From: Auricularia sp. M13
Taxonomy: Eukaryota > Basidiomycota > Agaricomycetes > Auriculariales > Auriculariaceae
Assembly (NCBI GenBank): GCA_037042915.1
Contig: CM073200.1
Coordinates: 2,290,832-2,354,831 of the forward strand
Length of the DNA stretch: 64,000 nt
Direction: 5' to 3'
This document shows, one piece after another, positions 21,947 to 31,659 of the stretch. Under the pieces are notes generated by a model. It made no database searches. It was not told the origin of the DNA and worked only from the letters and a program-made list of their open reading frames with translations. Both the position numbers and the translations under genes were made by a program. The number at the start of each line of letters is the position of its first letter. Position 1 is the first letter of the stretch.

Positions 21947-22831
21947 TCATATCCCGACCACGATAGCTCCTCGCGATAGTTCATCTCTGTACCCACCAAG
22001 CGACGCGGCGTTGACGAGCGTCGTTCTCGAACTTCCTCCGTGTCCGCGGTTGCGAAAATGGGACAGGCGCGACACAGCAGCATACCACAATAGAGCTAGC
22101 AATCCCCAGAGCCGCGCACGCCGCTGCACACCATCAGCAACGCGCTCATACGCAGCCTGCGCGCGCCCAAAGTTGAGCACGCGGAGGCCACGGGCTACGT
22201 GGATGTGGCCGCAGACGTGCAGAGAAGGCCGTACGCGCCACAGAGCCCGCAAAAGACCGGCACATCCCCACCCGTCGTCGAGGTGGTGAGCGGGCGGGCC
22301 GTGCGTGATCAGGATGTCAGTACCTGGCGGAATGCGCGTCCACAGTTCGTCGCCTTCCGAACGCGGATACTGGAAGGGCCATGACCCGTGCTTCGGCGTC
22401 CATGGGCTCCCATACAAGCGCAGCGTACGGCCGCGAGCTTCTATAGATGCCGAAGAGTCTTGCAGATACAGCAAGCCTGGATACTCGGAGGGCAAGTCCG
22501 ACTCGGAAAGGCCAGAGTCATGGTTCCCTGCTATGAAGATTTTGTGTGTATGCGGTTGAGAGGACATCCAGGAGAGCGCGGAGCGCAGTTCAGCAACGGT
22601 GCCCGACTGCGTGAGGTCGCCTGCGTGAATGAGGACGTCGCCGGAAGGAAGAGGCGGCAAGGCGTTGTGGTGCGAGTGTGTGTCAGAGATGCACACTATC
22701 CGTATTGGAGCACGGACAGGACTAATAGGAGCCACTGAGCCTTGGTATAGCCGCTGTGCAAGCCAGAGCACAGGGTCGCTGAGAAATTCGTCGAGCTTCG
22801 TGCGAGGTTGACGCCGCAAGAGCGAATCCAT
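21947..22831 (-). CDS. Calcineurin-like metallophosphoesterase (MPPED type)
   Basis: An intronless frame encodes 294 residues from ATG 22831. All metal-binding signatures of the calcineurin-like fold are in order: CISDTHSHH (DxH), GDVLIHAGDLT (GD), IFIAGNHD (GNHD), DILITHGPP and LHVCGHIH (GHxH). Order and length match the MPPED1/2-like cytosolic phosphodiesterase subfamily. A C-terminal hydrophobic stretch (LWGLLALLWYA) may be structural or a tail anchor. The longer upstream reading to 23011 runs into the divergent neighbour's promoter and lacks conservation signals, so the ATG at 22831 is preferred. It likely shares a bidirectional promoter with the gene at 23018. Confidence 0.85.
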   Translation of the reverse strand: MDSLLRRQPRTKLDEFLSDPVLWLAQRLYQGSVAPISPVRAPIRIVCISDTHSHHNALPPLPSGDVLIHAGDLTQSGTVAELRSALSWMSSQPHTHKIFIAGNHDSGLSESDLPSEYPGLLYLQDSSASIEARGRTLRLYGSPWTPKHGSWPFQYPRSEGDELWTRIPPGTDILITHGPPAHHLDDGWGCAGLLRALWRVRPSLHVCGHIHVARGLRVLNFGRAQAAYERVADGVQRRARLWGLLALLWYAAVSRLSHFRNRGHGGSSRTTLVNAASLGGYRDELSRGAIVVGI

Positions 22832-23017
22832 GAGTCTTGGCACAGTCACAAGAGTCCAGCTTCTGGCGGTGCGATAGTTTAACGTCTGTGCGGTGCACGG
22901 GCGGTATGCCACGTAGCCTGTGGTCTGTGAGGGTGTCAAAACGTGGATACAGGCAAAGATGCCTGCAAATTTTGAACCCCGCGACAGTTCTTGCTTCCTC
23001 AGGCACCGCAAAATCCA
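22832..23017. promoter_or_regulatory. Bidirectional promoter between phosphoesterase and F-box-like gene
   Basis: Only 186 bp separate the two divergent start codons, so control elements must be shared. No clear TATA box is seen. Confidence 0.5.
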
Positions 23018-23887
23018 ATGCCAGAGCTCCCTAACGAACTCATGCGTCTGATACTCGAGTCAGCTGTACACTGCTTCCTCTTTGAAGACCGCAAATGGGT
23101 GCTCTCCTTGCGCAGGACGTGCCATACAGTGCACAGCTGGCTACACCCGCTCATCTTTGCGGACCTCATCATCACGCGCTCGAACGCGGCTTCCTTTCTG
23201 CTGCTGCTCGATACAGCGGACGGTTCATTCTTCGCTTGCACACGCTCGGTCAACCTCCTGCTGCACCAGTCATACCTCTCTGTGGACTTTTTCACCCAGC
23301 CCAACTTCGTGCGCCATTTTGCGCACGTCAAGCGGTGGTTCTGCTCCCTGCGCATCGTGCAGCACATGGCGTCCCTTTTGGGGTCGTCCAATTTCTCTCC
23401 GACCGTGCTGGGTATCTGCGACGATCTCTGGTTGCTCATGCCCAACACCCTCGTGCATCTGGCACTGCGCAGCGTCACGCATCTCCGGCTTATGGCCAAT
23501 ATTCCTCTCCAGCGGACTACCCTGCAGCGCGCGCCGCTTCTCGAGTATGTCGTCCTCGACGTCCTGCACGACCGATGGGCGCTCGAGAACGTCCGGACGG
23601 TGCTTTCGATGATCACGCTCCGCCGCGTTGTTGTTCTCTTGCACGTCAATCGCGGTGTTGCGCGGAGGCTTGTAGCGCAACTCTCTGCTATTCACGACGC
23701 CAGGATGTACATTGTGCCTCCCGACCCGAACGCGAAGGCGCTTGACCACACGGCCCTCCTCGATCGGTATGAATATGAAATATCGCGCGGCATCGACCAT
23801 TGGCACGCAGCGCAGCTACCTGTGGACACTGTCCCGCAGCTTCCGGTCGATGACCCCGACTCTGAAATACCGAAGCGTTCGCCGTGA
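23018..23887 (+). CDS. F-box-like hypothetical protein
   Basis: An intronless frame of 289 residues starts MPELPNELMRLILESAV, an F-box-like helix pattern (LPxEL...I...). A conserved EDRKWVLSLRRTC and a Leu-rich remainder without repeats of fixed length follow. Such proteins are abundant in Agaricomycetes and are usually taken as SCF substrate receptors, though substrates are unknown. The N-terminal 30 residues recur in the truncated copy at 13517. Confidence 0.7.
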   Translation: MPELPNELMRLILESAVHCFLFEDRKWVLSLRRTCHTVHSWLHPLIFADLIITRSNAASFLLLLDTADGSFFACTRSVNLLLHQSYLSVDFFTQPNFVRHFAHVKRWFCSLRIVQHMASLLGSSNFSPTVLGICDDLWLLMPNTLVHLALRSVTHLRLMANIPLQRTTLQRAPLLEYVVLDVLHDRWALENVRTVLSMITLRRVVVLLHVNRGVARRLVAQLSAIHDARMYIVPPDPNAKALDHTALLDRYEYEISRGIDHWHAAQLPVDTVPQLPVDDPDSEIPKRSP

Positions 23888-24561
23888 CTGCATGCATGCC
23901 ATCCTCCATCCCCGCGCCATATCCGCTTTTGCGCTCCCGTTGGCAATTGAAGATCCACCTTCGTATGCTTTACCGAGACTGTCTGCGCGGTAAGCTCCTG
24001 AAACGGGCTGTTCGTGATATGCGCCCTCATGGACCTACGTTGCAGGATCATTTACGGCCTGCCTTCGACGAAAATTGACCAGATAGCAGAGTCGGGTGTG
24101 GTTCGGCGAGGAACATGCCGGGACGGAGCATTATACATGCATCTTACCCACTGCTATCCCTTTGTCCTTATTCCAGAGAGTCTCTGGTTTTCCTTATGCT
24201 CCTGTCAATAATAAAAGCCGATGGTCGCAACAGAAGACAGCAGCTCGGATACAGATCGGAGTTTTCCAACTGTGTCTTTCTCCCTCAACTTCCACGTCGC
24301 TCTGGACTTCTAACAGCCTGAACGAGCCTCCGCAAATGGCTACCCTCGAAGTACTGCACCTATGGAGAATCTCGGCGTCAACGCGCTGACACGCGGTCTT
24401 TGTATGTCATTCGTCGCGCGGCTACAGAAGGGATTCTTCTCTTCTTCTGAAAGGAGCGCCGGCGGTTTGCTTGCAGCTGTCTTTTCTCCGATTATACACA
24501 AGGCTGTGGACCGCTCAAGCTGTTTATCGGGCCCGCGGTCTCCACCCCCTTGGCCTACTCC
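23888..24561. other. Intergenic, no gene seen
   Basis: About 670 bp. Short ORFs only; it includes the promoter region of the UstYa-type gene at 24562. Confidence 0.5.
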
Positions 24562-25264
24562 ATGACCCGGCTGCTCAGTCCTCAGACTACGCTGGCTGCC
24601 GTCTGCCTTGTCGCGAGCATCGTGCAGGTGTACATCGCGCGCGGGCTCGTATCACGACCTGTAAAGCCCAGATATGCGCCGCGTTCTGGGAATTATTGCA
24701 AGTGTCCCCCACTCTACGTGGGCAAGCTCTGAACAAAGATTTCAGCGTATGTAGGTGAAGACCATCCCCTGTATCTTATTCCGCCGGACGACATGCCTCG
24801 CGTTGCGCTGGACTTTGAAGAAAGCATTCACTGGCAACTTGGTGACGCTGGCCTCGAGCAGTGGGAACTCTATGTCAAGGCGCATTCGTGGTATAAGCTG
24901 TCGGTTTATCCTCTAGATCACATCTCGCGCCTTTGCTCATGCGTTGCGCAGCGGCCCAAATTACCATGGCTTTGTGGTAACGATGTACCACGACATCCAC
25001 TGTCTTCGCGTGCTGCACCGCGCGCTCTTCCCCGACATCGCGCCGCAGGGGGCAGCCATCGGCCACGCCCAGCACTGCCTGAACTACCTCCGGCAGATGG
25101 CGCTCTGCCGACCAGACTTGACGCTCGAGCCCCCGGACGTCCTTACGCGCGATTGGGAGCTGGACCGATCCGGTTCGACGCACCTGTGTCACGACTGGAG
25201 CTTGGCGCAACATCGTGGCGACGAAGCGCAGGCAGCATGGCTTTCTGCCTTCGGAGGGCGTTAG
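24562..25264 (+). CDS. UstYa-family (DUF3328) oxidase-like protein 1, motifs intact
   Basis: Three exons fit: 24562-24697, 24746-24890 and 24952-25264, totalling 594 bp (197 residues). Intron 1 (48 bp) begins GCAAGT, a GC-AG intron; intron 2 is 61 bp with GTATAA. An N-terminal membrane anchor (TLAAVCLVASIVQVYIA) is followed by YVGEDHP and both hallmark motifs of the family: HDIHC (YHDIHCLRVLH) and HAQHC (HAQHCLNYLRQMALC), then THLCHDW. In ustiloxin biosynthesis UstYa/UstYb carry out oxidative cyclisation of ribosomal peptides. Homologues act in several RiPP and other secondary pathways. Neighbours are a small secreted peptide gene (25672) and a second UstYa gene (26477), so a peptide-modifying role is plausible but unproven. 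Confidence 0.88.
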
Positions 25265-25671
25265 GTATGATGACCATTCATGTCCTTGTCATTATCATTG
25301 CCTCGCAATCAGGCTATCAGTATCTCTGGCCGGGAAACTTCATGCAGCGCGGTGAACAGCGGGCGAGGCGTGGCTTCTGACTGTGGAGCTCGCTGCAGCA
25401 TCGCGGACAGCGCAGCAGTTACCATTGTTCCAGCTGCCGCGCGCGCCTCGCAGCCTGGTTATCACATATTCGTGGCTTGGACTTGAAGCTTCGACGCCAA
25501 CACGGTCCAACGTTCCAGTTAGTCAGACATTTCTATAACGAGGCATCGAAGAGCCATCTATCCAATACATCCAAAGGCTCGTGAGAAATTTTGTTCAGAA
25601 AATTTCTGGTGATAGCGCCGCTATTATCAGAATCGCGAGTGCGACGCCACTGCATTTCGCATACCTTGCGT

Positions 25672-25812
25672 TTAGATATCTGGGCAGTCCTCACGCTTGA
25701 TGGTCGAGCAAGCGCCGAGCGGGACGATGTGCTCTCCAGGCCCGAAAGGCAGTGCCGCGGCGTAAGCAGCGACGGAGGCGAACGCAAAGAGGACGACGCG
25801 GAGGGCGAGCAT
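25672..25812 (-). CDS. Small secreted peptide with internal Lys-Arg site (possible RiPP precursor)
   Basis: A 46-residue ORF. Residues 1 to about 19 form a good signal peptide (MLALRVVLFAFASVAAYA), followed by about 27 residues with a Gly/Pro-rich core, Cys35, Lys39-Arg40 (Kex2-type) and a short end EDCPDI with Cys43. A TATA box (TATAAAA, minus strand) lies at 25872-25878, about 60 bp upstream of the ATG, which supports real transcription. The gene sits between two UstYa-type genes and is divergent from the second. A GTGAGG just before the KR codons could be a splice donor that would replace the C terminus. Alternative: an unrelated small secreted protein or signalling peptide. Confidence 0.55.
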   Translation of the reverse strand: MLALRVVLFAFASVAAYAAALPFGPGEHIVPLGACSTIKREDCPDI

Positions 25813-25871
25813 TGCGGAAGTCGACTCGGAGTGGAAGATGGCTGAATCTCGCTGCACGGTCTGGCCGTCTC

Positions 25872-25878
25872 TTTTATA
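25872..25878 (-). promoter_or_regulatory. TATA box of the small secreted peptide gene
   Basis: GCTATAAAAGAGACGG on the minus strand, 60-66 bp before the ATG at 25812; one of the best TATA matches in the window. Confidence 0.55.
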
Positions 25879-26476
25879 GCAAGTCCCGACTGAACATGGT
25901 GGGAGGAATGACAATGACAGCGCTCTCCGGCCTGTTATCATCACTGACAAACTGGGCCCAAGAAGAGTCGGCCTTCTGAGAAGGAGGATGAGAATGTTCC
26001 GACGCCGCCGGTCGTAGGCCTTCTGTGAGCGTTGCGGTTTGAACTTGAAGGCATCGCCCTGTGCCCAGCACATTCATTCCATACGCTGAGATCTTCTCGA
26101 GACCCCTTGGGCCCACATGGTACAAACCTCAGCCTGAATCGCGGGTCAAGGTAGCGTAAACGGCAATACCCACTGTAAATCGCGTAAATTGTTGTCAATT
26201 TCGCATCGATCACTGTACTATCATGACTGAATGCCGTGAAGAATATGGTATTCTAGGTGAGGATAATCCAAACCTGTGGCTCCGTTGCGAACGTAGCTCT
26301 CGAGAAGTACGAGCGTCTTCGCGTCGGACAGCCGACGGTGCCGGCAGAAACGCCGAGGCGATGTCTTCCCCTCTTCGAACCGAGAGAGTACTGTTACTCA
26401 CCTTAACCCATGCACCTTTCGCCCCACCGTGGCATAGGGGCATCCATTCGCTAAGCAGGCTCAGTCCCAGACATCG

Positions 26477-27112
26477 ATGTCGATGAACGCCAGCAAGGCG
26501 AATCTGCTCGCCGTATTCCTCGCGGTCCTCACCGTTGTGGAACTGGGAGTTTACTTTCATGTGGGGCAGCAAGCTACTCGCATAGAATATTGTACGTGTG
26601 CCACCAGAGCTCGTTGACAAGTCGCACTGAATGGAGGTCTAACAGCGTACACTGGAGGTGATCACCCCAACGCCTTCTCCGTGCCAGAAATGCCGCATGT
26701 TGCGCTGTACCAGGAGAACACTGTGCATTACCCGCTGTCGTCCCCCGCAGACGATTGGAATCGCCTTTCGCCTCGCGGCGGGCTCATCTACCTGGGGCCG
26801 AACCAGCGGCCGTTCATGTTGGGCATGTTCCACCAGATGCAGTGTCTGGACGTCATTCGCGCGACCATCGCGCGCGTGGCGGCCAACTCGTCGACGCCCG
26901 CAGGCGACTGGAAGACGCGGCACTGCATGAACTATCTTCGGCAGTCCGTTATGTGTCGCGCCAACACGCGCCTCGAGCGCGGCACGGGTCTCTACGGCGC
27001 AGTGCACAACGTCATCAGCGAACAGGATCACATCTGCCTGGACTGGCGCGTCGTGTACGATGCCGTTCGCAAAAATCATCATCTGCACGACGCCGGGCTG
27101 GCTTCTGTGTGA
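26477..27112 (+). CDS. UstYa-family (DUF3328) protein 2, histidine motifs degenerate
   Basis: Exons 26477-26591 and 26646-27112 are joined by a 54 bp intron (GTACGT...AACAG); 582 bp give 193 residues. It is paralogous to the gene at 24562: N-terminal anchor (ANLLAVFLAVLTVVELGVYF), then YTGGDHP, PHVALY, and the two motif regions. Here the first motif is HQMQC (second His replaced by Gln) and the second is KTRHC (first His replaced by Lys), while NYLRQSVMC and HICLDW are kept. Each HxxHC motif has thus lost one His. It may be an inactive partner, a heterodimer subunit or a divergent enzyme. Intron 1 sits at the same codon as in the first gene. Confidence 0.88.
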
Positions 27113-27653
27113 TGTTCATGGGCAGCAGGGCCGAGATGAAACCCCGGCGGTCTGCTTAGCCGGCGTAATACGACTTCTGACGTTTTTGAATTTGTTGTAG
27201 GTTCTTCGCTAGTACTTAGACACTGTAGTCTGCAGGTCGAGACAAAGTTGAAGACGGCCGCGGATGTATCCGGATGTAAAAATCATGAACCCGAACTTCT
27301 TCCTCTGGAACCGCCCGAGTCGCTCTGCGCTCGACGCTGCTGCTTCTGCTCCATCGTGGTGATAGCACCGCACTGACGGACGATGATGGGAATCCGATGT
27401 GCTCTTTAACTGGATGTCATGAGTGCCTAGACCGCTCGCGTTGACTGGGCGATGAGCACCGGGATTCCCTCGACATGGTCTTTGGTTGCTCTCTGACTAG
27501 CGCCGACTGTGGAGGAAATTGCTGTTCTGACCTGGTCAAAGTTGCGTGCGGCAACCTTGGGCGCTTGGGCCCTCCTGGGAAGATTAGAATGAATGCCCTT
27601 GAGGACGAGCGCTTCGCAGGACATCTGGCGGCTCCTGACCGGACGCGCTCTTC

Positions 27654-28032
27654 ATGGATGACCTGATTTGGCTACGTGCCCTTCCTAGCTTGGTATCCTT
27701 ATACTCTGCCCTTTTTCTCTATGGTGCCCTGTACGCTTTGCAGATCGAGTTGAATCTGGGGCGTGTGCTCTCGGTCGTGCAACTATCGTACCAACGGCGT
27801 CATGTGGCCGTAGAAGCGCACAGGCCCGTGGCCGTACGTCTACCAACAGCTTCGGGAAAATGCGTACTCTCCGGTGGTCGGTTTCCAATCCAAATTCACA
27901 TTTCTCACCGAGTCCCACGGTGCGTATGCCGTGTCTATTTCTGATATCAAGGTATCCGACTTCACCCATAGGCTCCCTGCGCTTTCAGGAATTCTCCACG
28001 GTAGGAATGTACTCGACAGCGAATACAGGTGA
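27654..28032 (+). CDS. Possible truncated UstYa-like protein (N-terminal part only)
   Basis: Exon 27654-27762 and exon 27824-28032 with a 61 bp intron (GTGTGC...CACAG) give 105 residues in phase. A membrane segment (LVSLYSALFLYGALYALQI) is followed by ENAYSPVVGFQSKFTF, loosely like the YSPA...Y...F region that precedes the HxxHC motifs in many UstYa proteins. No HxxHC motif follows in any frame before the 7-TM gene. The homology is weak by eye; it may be an unrelated small membrane protein or noise. Confidence 0.3.
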
Positions 28033-28462
28033 GCGTTTGCACGATGTAGGTGCCAAGAGCTGACGGGAAGCAAGGGGGGTCCTACTTCTTGCCACTTCCG
28101 CCGACCCGCAACTTTTACCCGCAGTAAGAGTGTAATCCTTGTGATCTGAGAGCACGGATCTGGATGGCGTCGAAATTTAGCTGTCACATTGCCACATTGG
28201 GCTGTTCCGCACGCCAGAACGCATCACCGACCCGTCGAACACGACCGCAGAAGGAAACCAATGCTCAAACTGTGGTGCGCGCATGTGCCCCTGTGGCTCC
28301 CGTGCCTGGCTGTGGCCCGTGCGTGAGCCTTCGCAGAGCGTCAATCGGAGCACGGCACGAAGGTCGCCCAATCATCCTGCCGGTGCTGATGAGCAGTTGC
28401 TGAAATAGAGGAACCCGTGAACGGCATCGCTTTGGTTGAGTTCCTCCCCTCCTGCCAGCAGC

Positions 28463-29893
28463 ATGAGCGATACAGTCACCGCCAGCAATGTCCTTCCTGG
28501 CGACATTCACTTCGAACGGGTGACGATGGTCGCCGGTTTGGTCGGTACATTCTTCTGGGGTGAGCATATATCTTCCTGTTTATCACTCGCCTCCGTCGCT
28601 TAAGACTTGACAGGTGTTCATTTTGTCCTCTTCCTCATTACGGTGTACACCTTCTATGCGCAAAGGAGCAAACGTGCCATCCCAGTTGTTCCTATCATCT
28701 ACGTGTTCCTATTATTCATATCGGCATCGGCGTACATGTTCTGCGATCTCGCCTGGGGAATTGACGAGCTCATCGACCATCGGTGAGAGCGTACCCGAGG
28801 CCGAGAATTGAAGGGGCTGACAGGCTTCTTATGCAGCGATTATCCGTTCGTTTAAGCGTGCTCCCTGTGTATTGGCGGCGCTCATCCGTAACATTTTCCA
28901 GTGGTGGCCCGCTTCAGTACTATTTCGACCATTTTAACAAGCCCGTCGGTCTGTAGCATCTCATCATACGCTTTCAACCTCCTCATCACATAGTAGCTCT
29001 CAGCGGGACGGCATGGTTCACTATCACGAATTTCTTCGCTGATAGTCTGCTCGTGCGTACCTTGGGTAAAGTAAACCATAACTTATGTCTATTTAGCTGT
29101 GGCGCACATGGGTGGTCTGGGGGCGCAATTGGTACATCGTGGCATTCCCGATCCTCATCTTCTGCGGGTCTACTGGTGCGTACGATCACGTGCTTTGGAC
29201 TCTGAGTTCACGCGCCCTGTGCGTCACAGCGATGTCCATCATCACGGTGTACCAGCTCGCGACTCCCGGAAGCCGATTCTTTTCGTCAATCCTGCTTCAG
29301 TTCTCGCTGCCTTACTTCTCCTTGTCCATCGCCTTAAACTTCATCTTGACGATGCTAATCCTCGCAAAATTGTTCATCGCACGTCGGCGGATCCTCAAGA
29401 CTTTGGACGAAGACCAGGGCAGGATTTATACCGGGATGGCTGCCATGATCGTGCGTATCCCGTGCTGTGTCCTAGAGCCGCAATTCACGGACGCCTTCGC
29501 AGGTTGAAAGCGCTGCACTTACCTCGACATTCTCCATCCTTTTCATCGTCATGTACTCTATCAACAACGACGTTTTCAACGTTTGCCTGCCGCTTCAGGT
29601 GCAGATGATGGTACGCTGATTATTTTCGCCATGCTTGGGGTCGCTCATGCGCTCACCTCCGTATTTGCCAGTGCATCTCGCCGCTTCTCATCATGCTTCG
29701 CGTCGCCCGCGGACAAGCATACTCACAGGAAGCCATCTCACAGGCGGAGACGTCTCATATGGTGTTTGCACGGGATATAGGACGGTCACAGGGAATGAGC
29801 ACGACCAATGGAGAGACATTGGGTATGACCACCTTGGCGACCTCTGCTGCCAACAACAGCGAATCGAAGATATCGCGGTCTTCTCTGGTTTGA
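28463..29893 (+). CDS. Seven-transmembrane orphan protein (basidiomycete GPCR-like family)
   Basis: Nine exons fit: 28463-28559, 28614-28782, 28837-28845, 28902-28948, 28994-29052, 29097-29175, 29230-29450, 29503-29610 and 29672-29893. The sum is 1011 bp (336 residues). Exon 3 is only 9 bp and is needed to reach the conserved DYPGGP segment; its donor is GTTCGT. Helices are visible at GLVGTFFWGVHFVLFLITVY, IPVVPIIYVFLLFISASAY, NFFADSLLLWRTWVVW, WYIVAFPILIFCGSTA, LLQFSLPYFSLSIALNFILT, TSTFSILFIVMYSI and CISPLLIMLRVARG. The FADSLLLWRTWVVWGRNW signature is typical of a large family of uncharacterised Agaricomycete 7-TM proteins. The cytosolic tail is Ser/Thr-rich. Ligand unknown. Confidence 0.88.
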
Positions 29894-30269
29894 GACAAAG
29901 TCTGTTATATTAATTCTCACGCGCGCTTTACCCGGATCTGTTGTACCCTAGGCCACAGGAGGCATCTCCTCGCAAAATAAGTATACCTGTTGAGTTGCAC
30001 AAAATCGATCCGGCTCGCGCTATCTCTGGTTTTCTAGGGCCACAAACGTCTCTGAGCGCTGATCGGCGCCATAGCTCTCGAGCATGAACTTGGCTAAGAC
30101 GCGTAGGCAATAGTCTTCTTCAGCGTTCGGCTCAGTTTTACCAATACAATTCCAGCCCATACAACAGGAAGTGATACGTTACAAGAGTTATACAAGAACT
30201 CGAAGTCCTTCGCAGACATGCAGTGCATTCTGGCCACCCGTGCGCGCACTGTCCATCCAGAGAACCTTC

Positions 30270-31640
30270 TTACAGGCTCAATACAACCCTGATAGCGTTT
30301 TCGTCGACCGTGTTCCTCGCTCGCCCGCGTTCAGAGTCAATCCAGTGCAGTTCTTCGCGTACCATGCGACAGACGAAGTCAGCGTTGCCACGCGACATCC
30401 CCGGTATCCGTTCGCACAGCTCTGCGCCGTCCATCCCGCGCAGCTCGTCGATTCGGTAGTAGTTCTGTTGCTCAAACGCCGGCTTATAGCGTCCGAGAGC
30501 TCGGTGCTCGGCATCGCTTCGATCGAGAAGCGTACTGATCAAAGGGTATTCAAAGGGCCCTGTGGCCGGAGAAGGCGCCATGCTGTACGCGGTCACTGGC
30601 ACGGAAAGACGCGTGCGACTGTCGATGCGAGGCGGAGGTTTGAGCGTAGCGGTTCCAGGAGAGTCACTATTGACGGCAGTGCTCGCTCCAGTGGAGTCAG
30701 ACGGGGATCCTTGAGACGGCGGGACGATGGTGAGTTGCATTGGATTGGACCGCGTCCGCTGATGGCCAGGTCCCAAACCAGGCGGATAGGGACCTCGCAC
30801 AAGCCCAGGACGGGCACCTAGCGGGGGAGATCCGGCACGATGCATAGCAGGAGCGGGGTAGGACGGAGTGGGGACTGGCGGCTGGGATAGCAGCATAGCA
30901 TTGATCTGCGAGACGAGAACCTGCTGTTCGGTCTCATTCGCGGGCGGACTGCGAATGGCGGGCTGCGCTTTCTGAGGCATCGTAGAGGCCAGTGCCGGGG
31001 GACTGAGGTAGGGGGGAAGCGACTGGGGCGAAGTTTCGGGAGAGGGGACGAAGTCGTATGGCGCGATTTTTGGCGACGTGTACACGGAGGGAGGGTGGTC
31101 AAAGACGACTTTGGTCGCAGGACTCGAGGGCATCCCAACAACAGTAGCGCGTTCGCGTCGCAGACGTCGCAAGCGCCAGTAGAGGAATACGAATCCAACG
31201 CACGCAGTGAGCAGGAAGACAGCGAGTAATGCCGAGAGCACTTCAAGAGCCACACGCTGGCGATCGAATCTGGAAATGGTACCGTCAATGTTCACGAACG
31301 CTATTGTAAGGACTAAATCATCAACGTACGCGTCCTTCAGTGTGGAATATGCAGCCTGTATGTCGCCATTTGCTTCCAAAGGGACGGTGTTGCTTGAGTT
31401 TAGGGCCGTTGCCGCCATATCCGATGCCTCGGCCGTCCAACGCTGATCACCGTTTCTCCAACCTTGTTCCATGGCATATAAGCTTTGGAAAGTGTGAGCG
31501 GGGACGAGAAAGAGCTCACCATGCCTGCCGTTCCCATCTCCGTCGCCGTCCCCGCGATGCCTGTCGCGTTCGACCAATTCTGCCCCCGGTGCCCTCGATA
31601 CACGCATGGCCTGCGAAGGATAGATAAAACCGGGCGCCAT
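30270..31640 (-). CDS. Single-pass membrane protein with SAM-like cytosolic C-terminal domain, copy 1
   Basis: The frame is open from 31640 to 30270, but 31270-31329 is a 60 bp in-frame intron (GTACGT...CCAG) placed exactly where the paralogue at 33484 has its intron. The spliced product is 436 residues. Order: short extracellular part, membrane helix (ALEVLSALLAVFLLTACVGFVFLYW), RLRRLRRER, a long Pro-rich linker, then about 70 C-terminal residues (YKPAF..., IDELRGMDGAELCERIPGM, NADFVCRMVREELHWID). That block is alike in both copies and resembles a sterile alpha motif by helix pattern. The linker contains LPPYLSPP, a weak PY-like motif. SAM assignment is inference. Confidence 0.75.
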   Translation of the reverse strand: MAPGFIYPSQAMRVSRAPGAELVERDRHRGDGDGDGNGRHGELFLVPAHTFQSLYAMEQGWRNGDQRWTAEASDMAATALNSSNTVPLEANGDIQAAYSTLKDAYVDDLVLTIAFVNIDGTISRFDRQRVALEVLSALLAVFLLTACVGFVFLYWRLRRLRRERATVVGMPSSPATKVVFDHPPSVYTSPKIAPYDFVPSPETSPQSLPPYLSPPALASTMPQKAQPAIRSPPANETEQQVLVSQINAMLLSQPPVPTPSYPAPAMHRAGSPPLGARPGLVRGPYPPGLGPGHQRTRSNPMQLTIVPPSQGSPSDSTGASTAVNSDSPGTATLKPPPRIDSRTRLSVPVTAYSMAPSPATGPFEYPLISTLLDRSDAEHRALGRYKPAFEQQNYYRIDELRGMDGAELCERIPGMSRGNADFVCRMVREELHWIDSERGRARNTVDENAIRVVLSL

Positions 31641-31659
31641 CGCAAGCAATGACCCTAGC

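Noticed and set aside
31483-31539. In-frame intron ending AAG near the start of the first SAM-like gene
   Set aside because: Acceptor is not YAG and the paralogue does not support splicing there.
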